42,406 nt of DNA, from positions 1 to 42,406 of the forward strand of contig JAKVKZ010000022.1 in the NCBI GenBank assembly GCA_022484565.1, written 5' to 3'. The stretch is from Muribaculaceae bacterium. Lineage in GTDB: Bacteria > Bacteroidota > Bacteroidia > Bacteroidales > Muribaculaceae. Numbering within the stretch: the first letter of the stretch is position 1; every line of letters begins with the position of its first letter. Shown one piece after another: positions 1 to 8,107 of the stretch. Under the pieces are notes generated by a model, which was given only the letters and a program-made list of their open reading frames with translations, had not been told where the DNA came from and searched no databases. Both the position numbers and the translations under genes were made by a program.

Positions 1-1
1 T

Positions 2-256
2 AAGCGGTATGCCACTATCGGCACTGCCTTTATTCTGACTATTATCGGTATGTCGTTGTCATCGCGTAAGACGCGTGGCGGAATGGGAATCAACTTAGGT
101 ATAGGCTTGGCTCTCAGCTTTTCATATATACTTTTCTCAACTGTTACTTCATCCTTTGCAGTGTCGGGCGTTACTTCGCCATTGGTGGCTATGTGGATTC
201 CAAATGCCATATTTGCGCTGATTGCAATTGCCCTTTACAAAAAGGCTTCGCTGTAA
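2..256 (+). CDS. LptF/LptG family permease, C-terminal fragment
   Basis: This is the last 84 codons of a gene that begins before the window; the reading frame is open from base 2 and stops with TAA at 254-256. The visible part has two hydrophobic segments (around residues 5-16 and 27-45), a short polar loop with SSRKTRGG between them, and a third hydrophobic stretch ending in a basic tail (LYKKASL). The SSRKTRGGMGINLGIG block followed by a membrane segment and a WIPNAIFALIAI end matches the C-terminal membrane half of LptF/LptG (YjgP/YjgQ) permeases, the inner-membrane part of the ABC machine that lifts lipopolysaccharide to the outer membrane. I cannot tell LptF from LptG, since Bacteroidetes copies are not easily split on the tail alone. 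A terminator follows 20 bases after the stop. Confidence 0.8.
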   Translation, partial: KRYATIGTAFILTIIGMSLSSRKTRGGMGINLGIGLALSFSYILFSTVTSSFAVSGVTSPLVAMWIPNAIFALIAIALYKKASL

Positions 257-275
257 AAGGGCTATAAGATATAAT

Positions 276-311
276 AAAAGCGCAACTGCTTCCGAGGGCA
301 ATTGCGCTTTT
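276..311. terminator. Bidirectional intrinsic terminator
   Basis: Arms 276-289 and 298-311 pair at 13 of 14 positions around an 8-base loop; the stem starts AAAAGCGC and ends GCGCTTTT. On the plus strand a T-rich run (to 320) follows, suiting the permease gene; on the minus strand the stem itself ends in TTTT, suiting the convergent DUF3332 gene. Confidence 0.8.
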
Positions 312-333
312 GTCTTTTTTCTTGATTTGGTTT

Positions 334-882
334 TTACCTCTTTGCGAAGCAACTGCTCATAGCCACTTGCTGATAAGCGAACACGCCTTGTTGTGAAAGT
401 ACCACTGTCTCGAATGAGCCGTCAGGAGTTACCATCTTCACGTGTGAATCGTCAACGAACTGCATGAATTCGTGCTTTTGTCCATTGGCTTCCACTGCCC
501 ATGAATTATTGGCGGCATTGAAATCGAATTTCACCACCTGCTTATTCTTCAAATTCGTGATTGTGTATCCATTCTTGTCGCTCTTTACGAGGTAAGGAGC
601 ATCTTTGCCTTGGATAACCTTTGAATTGCTTGCTGTTGCAGGATTTGAGCCTGACCAGAATTCAATACTGTTCAGCACAAGTACATCGGCAAGAGCCGTC
701 AATTCATACACTGGCAAGCACCAGAAAGCGAAGAACACCAGTTCATTCACGAATTTACCGCCAACTTGTTTGTTCCATGCAAGCACTTTGTTAGTCAATG
801 CGAAACTGCCGATGCATGATGAGAACATCAGCGAACTTGCTATCGTAAGAACGATAGCCACTGTTAAATACGTCTTTTTCAT
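334..882 (-). CDS. DUF3332-type lipoprotein
   Basis: A 182-residue protein with an N-terminal export signal ending in LMFSSC (Cys23), read as a lipobox, so probably lipid-anchored. A second hydrophobic stretch (about residues 45-68, FVNELVFFAFWCLPVYELTA) follows the motif NKVLAWN. This arrangement, a short lipoprotein with SFxLTNKVLxWN and then one membrane-like helix, is what I know as the DUF3332 family, whose function is not established. The C-terminal half is polar and rich in Lys/Asn and ends after several beta-like segments. It starts 40 bases after the MltF-like gene on the same strand and no promoter motif is visible in the gap, so it may be the last gene of the cdsA-purM-mltF cluster. 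The family call is from memory of the motif; the lipoprotein call is seen directly. Confidence 0.7.
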   Translation of the reverse strand: MKKTYLTVAIVLTIASSLMFSSCIGSFALTNKVLAWNKQVGGKFVNELVFFAFWCLPVYELTALADVLVLNSIEFWSGSNPATASNSKVIQGKDAPYLVKSDKNGYTITNLKNKQVVKFDFNAANNSWAVEANGQKHEFMQFVDDSHVKMVTPDGSFETVVLSQQGVFAYQQVAMSSCFAKR

Positions 883-922
883 TTTAATATGTTTTAGAAA
901 TTAAAACTTGATAATCACTTCT

Positions 923-2329
923 CTATTTTGATGCTTTCGCACAATAAAGTTCGTACGTCTTTTGCACTTTGGCCACGTAAGCCACGGTCTGCCTTCCACG
1001 GAAATAACCGTTTCGGCACACTGGGTCGTTGTAAAATTCCGGATTCGATTTCCACATTATTGCATCGCTTACGTTTCCATCCCACACAGCAGGGTTTTTC
1101 CCGTACTTGCGGGCAAGTGCTATGGCATCGTTAATGTGTCCTATGCCGGAATTGTAGGCTGCAATTATGAATTTCTTCCTTTCACTCTTGTCGGGCACTT
1201 TTTTGCTGAGATAGGAGTCCAAATCTTTCAGACTTTTCACCGCTGCCTTCACATTCAGGTCAGGATTTGCCACATTACCTGCCGATAACCCGTAGGCACG
1301 CGCCGTGCTTGGCATAAGCTGCATAAGTCCTTTAGCTCCGGCCCACGACACGGCTGAATTGTTGAATCTTGATTCTATATAGGCTTGTGCTGCCAGCATT
1401 CGCCAGTCCCAGCCGATATTATGGGCGTATTTCTTGAAAATTTCATCATACGATGAAATGGCACCTCTTTTGAATTTATTCAGCGACACAGTTGTTTCTG
1501 TCGTCTCGCTGTATTCATCTGATTTGTTGGTCTCGAAATAGCGCTTTCTCGCCTCATTAAGTTCCTTTTTGCTGCTTGGCCTGCGGCTCCACACGTTTAT
1601 TGTGTCGGCAAGCCATGTCATTTCTTTTCTTACAGCCCACGACGACCGTTGCGGGAAACTTACTTCAAGGCTGATGTCGATATTGTTGTAATAAGTGCTG
1701 TTGATTTTGGCTATATCGCTGTCAACGATTGTCAAGGGCAATTTGCCTTTCGATACCATGTCGATTAAATCTTCAGCCGAAAGCGTGTCCTGACTTGTGG
1801 TCATTATCTTTATTCCGCCGCCCACTTCGTTGTCAAGGTTTTTCAGTCTTGATTCATATTTCGAGCCTTTTTCCACATATACTTCCTTGCCAATCAGTTG
1901 CGTCACGTCGGTTATCATCTTTTTCTTCTTTGGCTGCACAAGCACCTGATGTGTAATGTCCTCTGTTCCGCAATGCAGCACCTTGCTCTTATATTCTGCC
2001 GTTATCGGAATCTCGTAGGCTATCACGTCGATTTTGCCGTGCTTCAGCATGTCCATTATCGATGAAATGTTGGCTCCCATCACAAATTTCACTTGTATTC
2101 CATGGTCACGCGCAAAATTTCTTATTCGCTCATATTCGTATCCCATGGTGTCACCTCGAAGTATGAACAGTGAGGTAGGGCTGTAGAGTGTGCCCACAAG
2201 CAGCGTGTCAGGCAGTTTATGCGATTCTGCGCCTTTTGCTGTTTTGCTGACTTTGCTTCCGCACGATGAAGTCACAAGCAATAATATTATTGCCACCAAT
2301 GCTGATAATATCGCAACTTGCTTCTTCAT
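923..2329 (-). CDS. mltF: MltF-like membrane-bound lytic transglycosylase
   Basis: A 468-residue lipoprotein: signal peptide with lipobox LLVTSSC (Cys23), then a periplasmic solute-binding (SBP_bac_3-like) domain at about residues 40-265, then an SLT lytic transglycosylase domain at about 295-430. The catalytic Glu is E319 in AYIESRFN, followed by the family motifs GAKGLMQLMPSTA and AAYNSGIGH. MltF enzymes cut the MurNAc-GlcNAc bond of peptidoglycan with formation of 1,6-anhydro-MurNAc; the binding-like domain is thought to sense muropeptides. Length and domain order are as in the family (E. coli MltF is about 518 residues). The ATG lies 17 bases after purM, so the two are very probably co-transcribed. 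The anhydro-MurNAc it releases is the substrate type of AnmK, coded at 23.1-24.1 kb. Confidence 0.88.
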   Translation of the reverse strand: MKKQVAILSALVAIILLLVTSSCGSKVSKTAKGAESHKLPDTLLVGTLYSPTSLFILRGDTMGYEYERIRNFARDHGIQVKFVMGANISSIMDMLKHGKIDVIAYEIPITAEYKSKVLHCGTEDITHQVLVQPKKKKMITDVTQLIGKEVYVEKGSKYESRLKNLDNEVGGGIKIMTTSQDTLSAEDLIDMVSKGKLPLTIVDSDIAKINSTYYNNIDISLEVSFPQRSSWAVRKEMTWLADTINVWSRRPSSKKELNEARKRYFETNKSDEYSETTETTVSLNKFKRGAISSYDEIFKKYAHNIGWDWRMLAAQAYIESRFNNSAVSWAGAKGLMQLMPSTARAYGLSAGNVANPDLNVKAAVKSLKDLDSYLSKKVPDKSERKKFIIAAYNSGIGHINDAIALARKYGKNPAVWDGNVSDAIMWKSNPEFYNDPVCRNGYFRGRQTVAYVAKVQKTYELYCAKASK

Positions 2330-2346
2330 GCGTCAACTATAATGCA

Positions 2347-3513
2347 TCAATACACAAATTGTCCTTTTTCTGACAATATGGTGAGTCTGTTTTCATCGGC
2401 AGCACGTACACTGCCCACGATTTGAGCGTCAACACCGAACGACTTGGATATTGCTATTACTTGTCCGGCATCTGCGGGATTGACGTAAATCTCCATTCTG
2501 TGGCCCATATTGAACACTTTGTACATTTCCTTCCAATCTGTGCCTGATTGTTGCTGAATCAGTTTGAACAGCGGTGGGATAGGGAACAGATTGTCCTTGA
2601 TTACGTGCTTGTTCTTTACGAAATGCATCACTTTGGTCTGCGCTCCGCCCGAACAGTGTACCATGCCATGTATCTTTGGTCGCATTTCATCAAGCATCCG
2701 CTTGATTATCGGGGCGTAGGTGCGCGTAGGTGAAAGCACCAGCTTTCCGGCATCCACAGGCACTCCTTCCACTTTATCGGTCAATTTCATCTTGCCTGAA
2801 TAAGTCAAATCTTCAGGCACGTTTTTGTCGAAACTTTCGGGATATTTTTTGGCTAAATATTTTTCAAACACGTCGTGGCGAGCTGATGTCAGTCCATTGC
2901 TACCCATGCCGCCGTTGTATTCGGTCTCGTAATTTGCCTTGCCGAATGAGGATAGGCCTACAATCACGTCGCCGTCTGCAATGTTTGCGTTGTTGATTAC
3001 GTCAGCCCGCTTCATTCTGCACGTCACGGTGCTGTCCACGACGATTGTCCTCACCAAATCGCCTATATCGGCAGTTTCTCCGCCGGTCGAGATTATATTT
3101 ACTCCCAATTTCTTCAAATCGGCTATTATTTCTTCTGTTCCGTTGATTATTGCGGCAATCACTTCTCCGGGGATGAGCATCTTGTTGCGTCCGATTGTCG
3201 ACGACAGCAGTATGTTGTCGGTTGCACCTACGCAAAGCAGGTCGTCGATGTTCATTATCAATGAATCTTGAGCCACACCTTTCCACACACTCATGTCGCC
3301 AGTTTCTTTCCAGTATATGTAGGCGAGCGACGATTTTGTGCCTGCTCCGTCGGCATGCATTATGTTGCAGTATTCAGGGTCGCCGCCCAGAATGTCAGGG
3401 ATAATTTTACAGAACGCGTCTGGGAAAATTCCCTTGTCCACGTTCTTTATGGCGTTGTGTACATCTTCTTTCGACGCCGAAACGCCTCTTAAATCATATC
3501 GTTGATTGCTCAT
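2347..3513 (-). CDS. purM: Phosphoribosylformylglycinamidine cyclo-ligase (AIR synthetase)
   Basis: PurM closes the imidazole ring in purine synthesis: FGAM plus ATP gives AIR. The 388-residue protein has the AIRS N-terminal and C-terminal halves in order. Visible landmarks are HADGAGTKSSLAY near the start (ATP/substrate loop), MNIDDLLCVGA, the glycine-rich STGGETADIGDLV, and the second-half block GLSSFGKANYE followed by GGMGSNGLTSARH. At 388 residues it is longer than the E. coli enzyme (345) but of the length I know from Bacteroidales. It starts 18 bases after cdsA ends and is followed 17 bases later by the MltF-like gene, an operon that mixes lipid, purine and wall functions, most likely a transcriptional convenience with no shared pathway. 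Confidence 0.93.
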   Translation of the reverse strand: MSNQRYDLRGVSASKEDVHNAIKNVDKGIFPDAFCKIIPDILGGDPEYCNIMHADGAGTKSSLAYIYWKETGDMSVWKGVAQDSLIMNIDDLLCVGATDNILLSSTIGRNKMLIPGEVIAAIINGTEEIIADLKKLGVNIISTGGETADIGDLVRTIVVDSTVTCRMKRADVINNANIADGDVIVGLSSFGKANYETEYNGGMGSNGLTSARHDVFEKYLAKKYPESFDKNVPEDLTYSGKMKLTDKVEGVPVDAGKLVLSPTRTYAPIIKRMLDEMRPKIHGMVHCSGGAQTKVMHFVKNKHVIKDNLFPIPPLFKLIQQQSGTDWKEMYKVFNMGHRMEIYVNPADAGQVIAISKSFGVDAQIVGSVRAADENRLTILSEKGQFVY

Positions 3514-3531
3514 TATAGTTATATTCTTTTT

Positions 3532-4377
3532 CTACAAGTTATTTATACAGCTCATTATCAGCAGGTACGCCAGCACCGACGGCGCTACAAGCAACAGACT
3601 GTCGATTCTGTCGAGTATTCCTCCATGCCCGGGCAGGATATGGCTCGCATCCTTCACACCTACGGTCCGCTTTATCAGCGATTCGCACAAATCGCCCCAT
3701 GTGCCGAATATCGAAATCACAATTCCGAATCCAATCCAAGTAACGATGTCAGGCCCGTTGAAGAATGTGTTCAGGCAGTATCTGAAAATTATTGCGCCTA
3801 TCACGCACACTGCCAGCCCGCCGATGAATCCTTCCCACGATTTGTTTGGTGAAATGCGTGGAAACAGTTTGTGCTTGCCGAGTGTGCAGCCCACACAATA
3901 TGCGCCGGTGTCGTTCAGCCAGATGAATATGAACATTGCCAGCAGTATCTTTGGACTGTAGATGAAATATATCACATTCAGCAGTGCCAGTGGCAGTGCC
4001 ACATATATTTGACCCATTATTGAGTGCGCAAGATTTAATATCGGATTGCTTTCTTTGGTGTAAAGTTCCATCACGAACCGTGCCAATAAATAAATGAGGT
4101 AGGGCAGTATCCATATTATTGTGTCACCCTTATAATCAAAGCAGTATTTCCAGTAAACGGAAAGGAACAATATCACGCCGCCCACTATGTCGGTGGAAAG
4201 TGTCAATTTTTTCTCGCCGATGTCCTTATTGGCCAAGTGGTAAAACTCTATCAGTCCCAAAACTGTGAATATCACGAATACGCTTACAAATGCTTCGCTG
4301 TTCGGCAACAATAACGCTGCGGCTATCAGTGCCACATACACGCATCCGGTTATTGTTCGTGTCAGAATATTTTTCAC
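3532..4377 (-). CDS. cdsA: Phosphatidate cytidylyltransferase (CDP-diglyceride synthase)
   Basis: CdsA makes CDP-diacylglycerol from phosphatidate and CTP in the inner membrane, the branch point for all phospholipids. The protein is almost wholly membrane helices and carries the CDP-diglyceride synthase signature near its C-terminus: SLIKRTVGVKDASHILPGHG followed by GILDRID, plus the upstream SPNKSWEGFIGG block. I chose the GTG at 4377 (281 residues, VKNILTRTITG...). The open frame runs on to 4437, but that extension would code a charged leader (MSWYVQKKKLILL) unlike the family and would begin upstream of the promoter at 4402-4433. It heads the cdsA-purM-mltF cluster. In many Bacteroidales I recall cdsA next to ftsH; here the upstream neighbour is a separate amidase operon with its own terminator. 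Confidence 0.92.
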   Translation of the reverse strand: MKNILTRTITGCVYVALIAAALLLPNSEAFVSVFVIFTVLGLIEFYHLANKDIGEKKLTLSTDIVGGVILFLSVYWKYCFDYKGDTIIWILPYLIYLLARFVMELYTKESNPILNLAHSIMGQIYVALPLALLNVIYFIYSPKILLAMFIFIWLNDTGAYCVGCTLGKHKLFPRISPNKSWEGFIGGLAVCVIGAIIFRYCLNTFFNGPDIVTWIGFGIVISIFGTWGDLCESLIKRTVGVKDASHILPGHGGILDRIDSLLLVAPSVLAYLLIMSCINNL

Positions 4378-4401
4378 TTTATTGTTATCTTGATTTTGCA
4401 A

Positions 4402-4433
4402 CAAAATTAGCTTTTTTTTTTGAACGTACCAAC
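4402..4433 (-). promoter_or_regulatory. Promoter of the cdsA-purM-mltF cluster
   Basis: On the minus strand, TAATTTTG (4409-4402) fits the Bacteroidetes -7 box TAnnTTTG, and GTTGG with TTG at 4432-4430 lies 20 bases upstream as a -33 element. Transcription would begin near 4396, about 20 bases before the GTG start of cdsA. It sits between the amidase terminator and cdsA. Confidence 0.65.
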
Positions 4434-4453
4434 TCACCGATTATAATTAAACG

Positions 4454-4496
4454 AAAAAGGGGAGCTTTTCACTCTAACGAGTTGAAACTCCCCTTT
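4454..4496 (-). terminator. Terminator of the amidase operon
   Basis: AAAGGGGAG (4456-4464) pairs with CTCCCCTTT (4488-4496), and an inner imperfect stem pairs the TTTTCACTC and GAGTTGAAA parts round a TAAC loop. On the minus strand the hairpin ends in a TTTTT run. It follows the amidase stop by about 33 bases. Confidence 0.8.
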
Positions 4497-4528
4497 ATTA
4501 TTCACCTTTTTAACTTATGGTGCAATAT

Positions 4529-7087
4529 CTATTTTACAATGAATTTCTGTACTTTTTCTTTGGTAGATGTCACGACTTTGGCGATATACACGCCTGAAGC
4601 CAGACTTTCGGTTGAAATCATTGCATTCGTCGCATCAGGATTGCCTGAAATCATTTCATTGCCTGAAATGCTGTAAACTGTTACATTCTTGATGCTTTCA
4701 GGTGAGCTGATTTCAAGTGCGTTGCTGCTCTTGACAATTGATATACCGCTTGACAGCACTGATTTCACTGATGATATATCGGATAGTTTTGCAGTCTGTA
4801 CTGCTGTGTTGTTGTAATGTGTATATCTCAGTTGGTCGAAACGGAAATCACCAATCCATGCTTCACCCTGAGGCATGTCTGGATTGTCATCGTCATTGTC
4901 CTTGTAGTGCTGGATAAAGAATGCATCGTATTCCCAGTTGCCGTTGATTTGTGGTTTTGAACCTGACACATTTACAAATGGGTCGGTATATGGATGGCAA
5001 ACTAATTGTTTCCAGCCGCGGAAGTCCATCGTTTGCAGTTTTTGGTGTTTTACGAATCCATCGCTCTTGTCGCGCAGGCAGTGGCCTATCATGTTCTTCG
5101 AGCCGTCACCGCAAACGTATGCTTCAATCACTGCATCCTTACTGTCGGAATAGTATGTTCCTCCCTTGAAATAGATTCTCAATGCCCAATATTCAGCCAT
5201 TGTCTCAGGGTCGAAATCATAATGCACTGCAAATGCGCTTGATTGGTTCACGCTGCTGGTGCTGGTTGAAGTCACCATCGTATTTGTCTCTTCTGAGCGC
5301 CATCCCTTTGATGAGCCTGATCCGTGTGGTGGGAACCATGTGCTCAAATCAGCTGTTGCGTCGATTACTTTCTCTGAAGTAATTGGGTGATATTCCGACA
5401 GGAACTTGAATGTGGAGTCTTTCGACACATTTCCTGAAAGGTCTTTTAGTCCGCCACGGATTGTTACTTGGAAGCAACGGTCAAGTGGGAGATCCTTGCT
5501 GAAGAAGTAATGAACCACCGAATTGCCGGCTATCACTTCATGTTTTGTCACACCTTCGTATTTTGTTCCGTCTTTATCAACTACTGTTATCCAACCTTCT
5601 GCATTATCTTCGTTCCAGTCAAGTTTCTCGTTGAATTCCACGCGAATTACAGGGCGCAACGTGTAAAGAATTGTTGAGTCGGCCTGTGGAGTGGTTGAAA
5701 CTATGTAAGGTGCTTCCAAATCAGGTGGCAGGGTAGTGAACGAGAATGTGTAGTCGCCTCCGGCTGTGCCGTTACCGTCACCGTCAAGGAATTGGCTCGT
5801 CTGCGAATTTTTAGCCACGCTGCCGCTTATCTTCATCGTATATTTCTGGTTCGATGCAAGTTGATGGATATTCACGCGCAGTGTGTAGTCGTTGTCCCAG
5901 CTAAGCGTAACTTTGCCGCTGTTGTCGATTGAGAATGCGCTTTCCACTGATGTTTTGTCCATGTAGCGTGAGAATGTCAACACAATGTCGTCAGTTGTCC
6001 TGACGCCTGTTGTGTCAGTAACTGAAATTGATGCCACTGTTGCTGGTGCTGTTGCTGTCATCGTCACATTGCCCCAAGTCACATTGTCACCTGAAAGGCC
6101 CTGGGGGTCTGATTTCATCGTCACGTCTTGTGTTGTTGCTGCATATCCGTCGGCTGAGTAGGAGATTGTGTATGTCTTGCCTGCCTCAAGTCCTTCAAAC
6201 AGATAAAATCCGTTATGGATTAGGTCTTTGTTCTTGGTGTATTGGCTGAACAATGATGCGTAGCTGTCGGTGACTACTGTCTTGCCGTCAACTGTCACTG
6301 TCACTGCATCGATTGGCACACCGTTCTCTGAATTTGTAACCACGCCGGCAAGCATAGGCTGCGTAGGGCATTGCAGACCGCGGTATTTCAATATCGAGCG
6401 GTATGCGCCGAATGCTTCAAGATGCTTGTAACTTGCGTTCATGTTTAGCGGCTGCTGCACGGGGTGCGTGTGGAAACCGCCTTCACTTAGCAGTGAGGCC
6501 ATGTTTGAACAGCGGTTTACCCAAAGATATGGATATTGCTTGTCGTGCGTTGTCTCTCCCTGATAATAATAGCAGCGGTCGTACCAGTTGCCGCGTGAAA
6601 TGGTCTTGTACATCACGCTCGTAAGGTTCGGGTCGAGGATGTCGCCGAAGGCTTTGCCGCCCGTTGGAGTTTTCTCTATCGACACTCCATTGTTGTTCCA
6701 TCCGCCGAACAGGAATAGCGTTGCATTTGTGTCGCTGCCTGAATCGGAGTGGATTGAATAATAGAAGTCTGCGCCCCAGGCATTGGCCATGTCGGTACGT
6801 TCTTCGAGTTCCACATTTGTGGTCTCGTCTTCACGCGACATTTTTATGCAGCTGTCGGGTATATCGGTGTATTCTTTCAGATAATCGCGGATTGAATTTG
6901 CCACTGCAAACACTTTCTGTGCTTCTGAATAGCTGTATAGTCCCTGATTTTCATGCAATGAGTGTCCCGGGTCAAGGAAAATCTTGAAATCGCCCCAAGC
7001 AATCTTGTCGGCTGCCGTCATTCCCATTGCTGTGCAGGCCATAGCTATCGCCATTGCGCTGCGTCCTAACATTTTTAATGCTTTCAT
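4529..7087 (-). CDS. Secreted multidomain N-acetylmuramoyl-L-alanine amidase with T9SS sorting tail
   Basis: An 852-residue exported protein. After a signal peptide (about 1-25) comes an Amidase_3 domain (about 33-240) with the zinc ligands H42 (in FLDPGHS), E55 (YSYSEAQ) and H113 (YSIHSDS) and the catalytic E202 (LLSEGGFHTH). Such enzymes split the bond between MurNAc and the L-Ala of the stem peptide. Then follow a carboxypeptidase-regulatory-like beta domain (about 245-345), two Big_5-type Ig-like domains (about 350-455 and 465-565), and a beta-rich module with Trp/Tyr/Gly (about 570-770) like those of xanthan-lyase or golvesin type. The last 80 residues (SGNEMISGN...ASGVYIAKV...VQKFIVK) are a T9SS type A sorting domain, so the enzyme is probably carried to the cell surface or medium. 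An amidase sent outside the cell could act on peptidoglycan from other bacteria; that is inference. It lies 9 bases after the PD40 gene, in one operon. Confidence 0.85.
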   Translation of the reverse strand: MKALKMLGRSAMAIAMACTAMGMTAADKIAWGDFKIFLDPGHSLHENQGLYSYSEAQKVFAVANSIRDYLKEYTDIPDSCIKMSREDETTNVELEERTDMANAWGADFYYSIHSDSGSDTNATLFLFGGWNNNGVSIEKTPTGGKAFGDILDPNLTSVMYKTISRGNWYDRCYYYQGETTHDKQYPYLWVNRCSNMASLLSEGGFHTHPVQQPLNMNASYKHLEAFGAYRSILKYRGLQCPTQPMLAGVVTNSENGVPIDAVTVTVDGKTVVTDSYASLFSQYTKNKDLIHNGFYLFEGLEAGKTYTISYSADGYAATTQDVTMKSDPQGLSGDNVTWGNVTMTATAPATVASISVTDTTGVRTTDDIVLTFSRYMDKTSVESAFSIDNSGKVTLSWDNDYTLRVNIHQLASNQKYTMKISGSVAKNSQTSQFLDGDGNGTAGGDYTFSFTTLPPDLEAPYIVSTTPQADSTILYTLRPVIRVEFNEKLDWNEDNAEGWITVVDKDGTKYEGVTKHEVIAGNSVVHYFFSKDLPLDRCFQVTIRGGLKDLSGNVSKDSTFKFLSEYHPITSEKVIDATADLSTWFPPHGSGSSKGWRSEETNTMVTSTSTSSVNQSSAFAVHYDFDPETMAEYWALRIYFKGGTYYSDSKDAVIEAYVCGDGSKNMIGHCLRDKSDGFVKHQKLQTMDFRGWKQLVCHPYTDPFVNVSGSKPQINGNWEYDAFFIQHYKDNDDDNPDMPQGEAWIGDFRFDQLRYTHYNNTAVQTAKLSDISSVKSVLSSGISIVKSSNALEISSPESIKNVTVYSISGNEMISGNPDATNAMISTESLASGVYIAKVVTSTKEKVQKFIVK

Positions 7088-7096
7088 TTCCTTGGG

Positions 7097-7966
7097 CTAT
7101 TTAAGGTTCAACAAATAGATGCAACCGTCAGCACAGTTCTCGAATGCTACTTTTGTTCCGTCGGGCGACACTGCGTGCGTCATCGGAATCAGGTCAGTGT
7201 TTTCGGTCAGCAATGTGGCTTCGCCGCTCACTGTGTCGATGCAGTAAAGGTCAGATGCTGTGTAGTTTGCTCCGTTGTCTGTCCCGCGTGCCACAATCAG
7301 ATAGCGGCTGTCGGGCATCCACGATGGATATGCTCCGCGACCTATGCTTTTTGCATTGTCTCCGTTCATGTCGCTGACGAAAGCGCCATTTCCGGGAACT
7401 TGGAAAGCGATTTTTTTGCCGTCGGGCGAAAGGGCAGGATTCAGAATCATTTTTCCTGCAAATTCTGCAAGTCCGCTGATTTTGCTCGTGGCGTTCACTG
7501 GGTCGTTCACCATTGTCTCGTAAGCTGTGGCGGCTGCCAATTTAGCGGCTTTCACATTCTTCAATGTCGGCGTTCCGCTGATGTTGCGGGTTGCTCCCAC
7601 AATCGTGGTTTCTGCCTTTGTCGCCACATTGATTTGCTTCACTGAGTACATTCTGCGCTGGTTCTCCACTTGGTAGGTGCGTGCTGTCACGCTCTTGCCG
7701 TCGGCGTTCCAAATCATCTTGTAGCCTGCACCGTTTTCTGTCGTGATGCAGTTCAGGTTGCTGCCGTCGGCATTGGCAACCCATATTCCGGCGTAGTTGT
7801 CGCCGGTCACTGCTATCTGGCTGCCGTCGGGCGACCACACTGGCGACATCAGTCCTGTTGCCGCCTTTAGCAGAAGTTGTGGCTCGCCCGCTGCCCGCGG
7901 TTGAGCCGTCACACTAACGCAGCATAGTAAAGCCAATGCTGCGGAAAAGTAGATTTTTCTCTTCAT
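7097..7966 (-). CDS. Exported PD40 (TolB-like) beta-propeller protein
   Basis: A 289-residue protein from the ATG at 7966; the frame opens upstream at 7990, but MKRKIYFSAALALLCC from 7966 is a clean signal peptide, cut near VTAQ. The mature part is a run of WD40-like PD40 blades, seen as SPVWSPDGSQIAV, NPALSPDGKKIAF, PSWMPDSRYLIV and MTHAVSPDGTKVAF at roughly 45-60 residue steps, the pattern of TolB-like propellers. No enzymatic residues can be named. It ends in a short CIYLLNLK strand and has no T9SS tail or OmpA domain, so it is probably periplasmic. The amidase gene begins 9 bases after its stop; propellers of this kind often bind peptides or act as scaffolds, so it may bind the amidase or its substrate, which is inference only. 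Confidence 0.75.
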   Translation of the reverse strand: MKRKIYFSAALALLCCVSVTAQPRAAGEPQLLLKAATGLMSPVWSPDGSQIAVTGDNYAGIWVANADGSNLNCITTENGAGYKMIWNADGKSVTARTYQVENQRRMYSVKQINVATKAETTIVGATRNISGTPTLKNVKAAKLAAATAYETMVNDPVNATSKISGLAEFAGKMILNPALSPDGKKIAFQVPGNGAFVSDMNGDNAKSIGRGAYPSWMPDSRYLIVARGTDNGANYTASDLYCIDTVSGEATLLTENTDLIPMTHAVSPDGTKVAFENCADGCIYLLNLK

Positions 7967-8107
7967 GATTTTAAATAATTGTTTAAACATTATGTATTTA
8001 ATGGTCTGTAATCTATGTATTGTTTACGCTCAAAAGTTTTTCCACGGCCGATTCTTGGCTGTAAAATTATCTAATTCTATTCAATTTGCAAAATTTCCGG
8101 GTCGTAA

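Noticed and set aside
8044-8062. Short hairpin after umuC
   Set aside because: The stem is about five or six pairs with a mismatch on the transcribed strand and only a weak T-run; too poor to list as a terminator.
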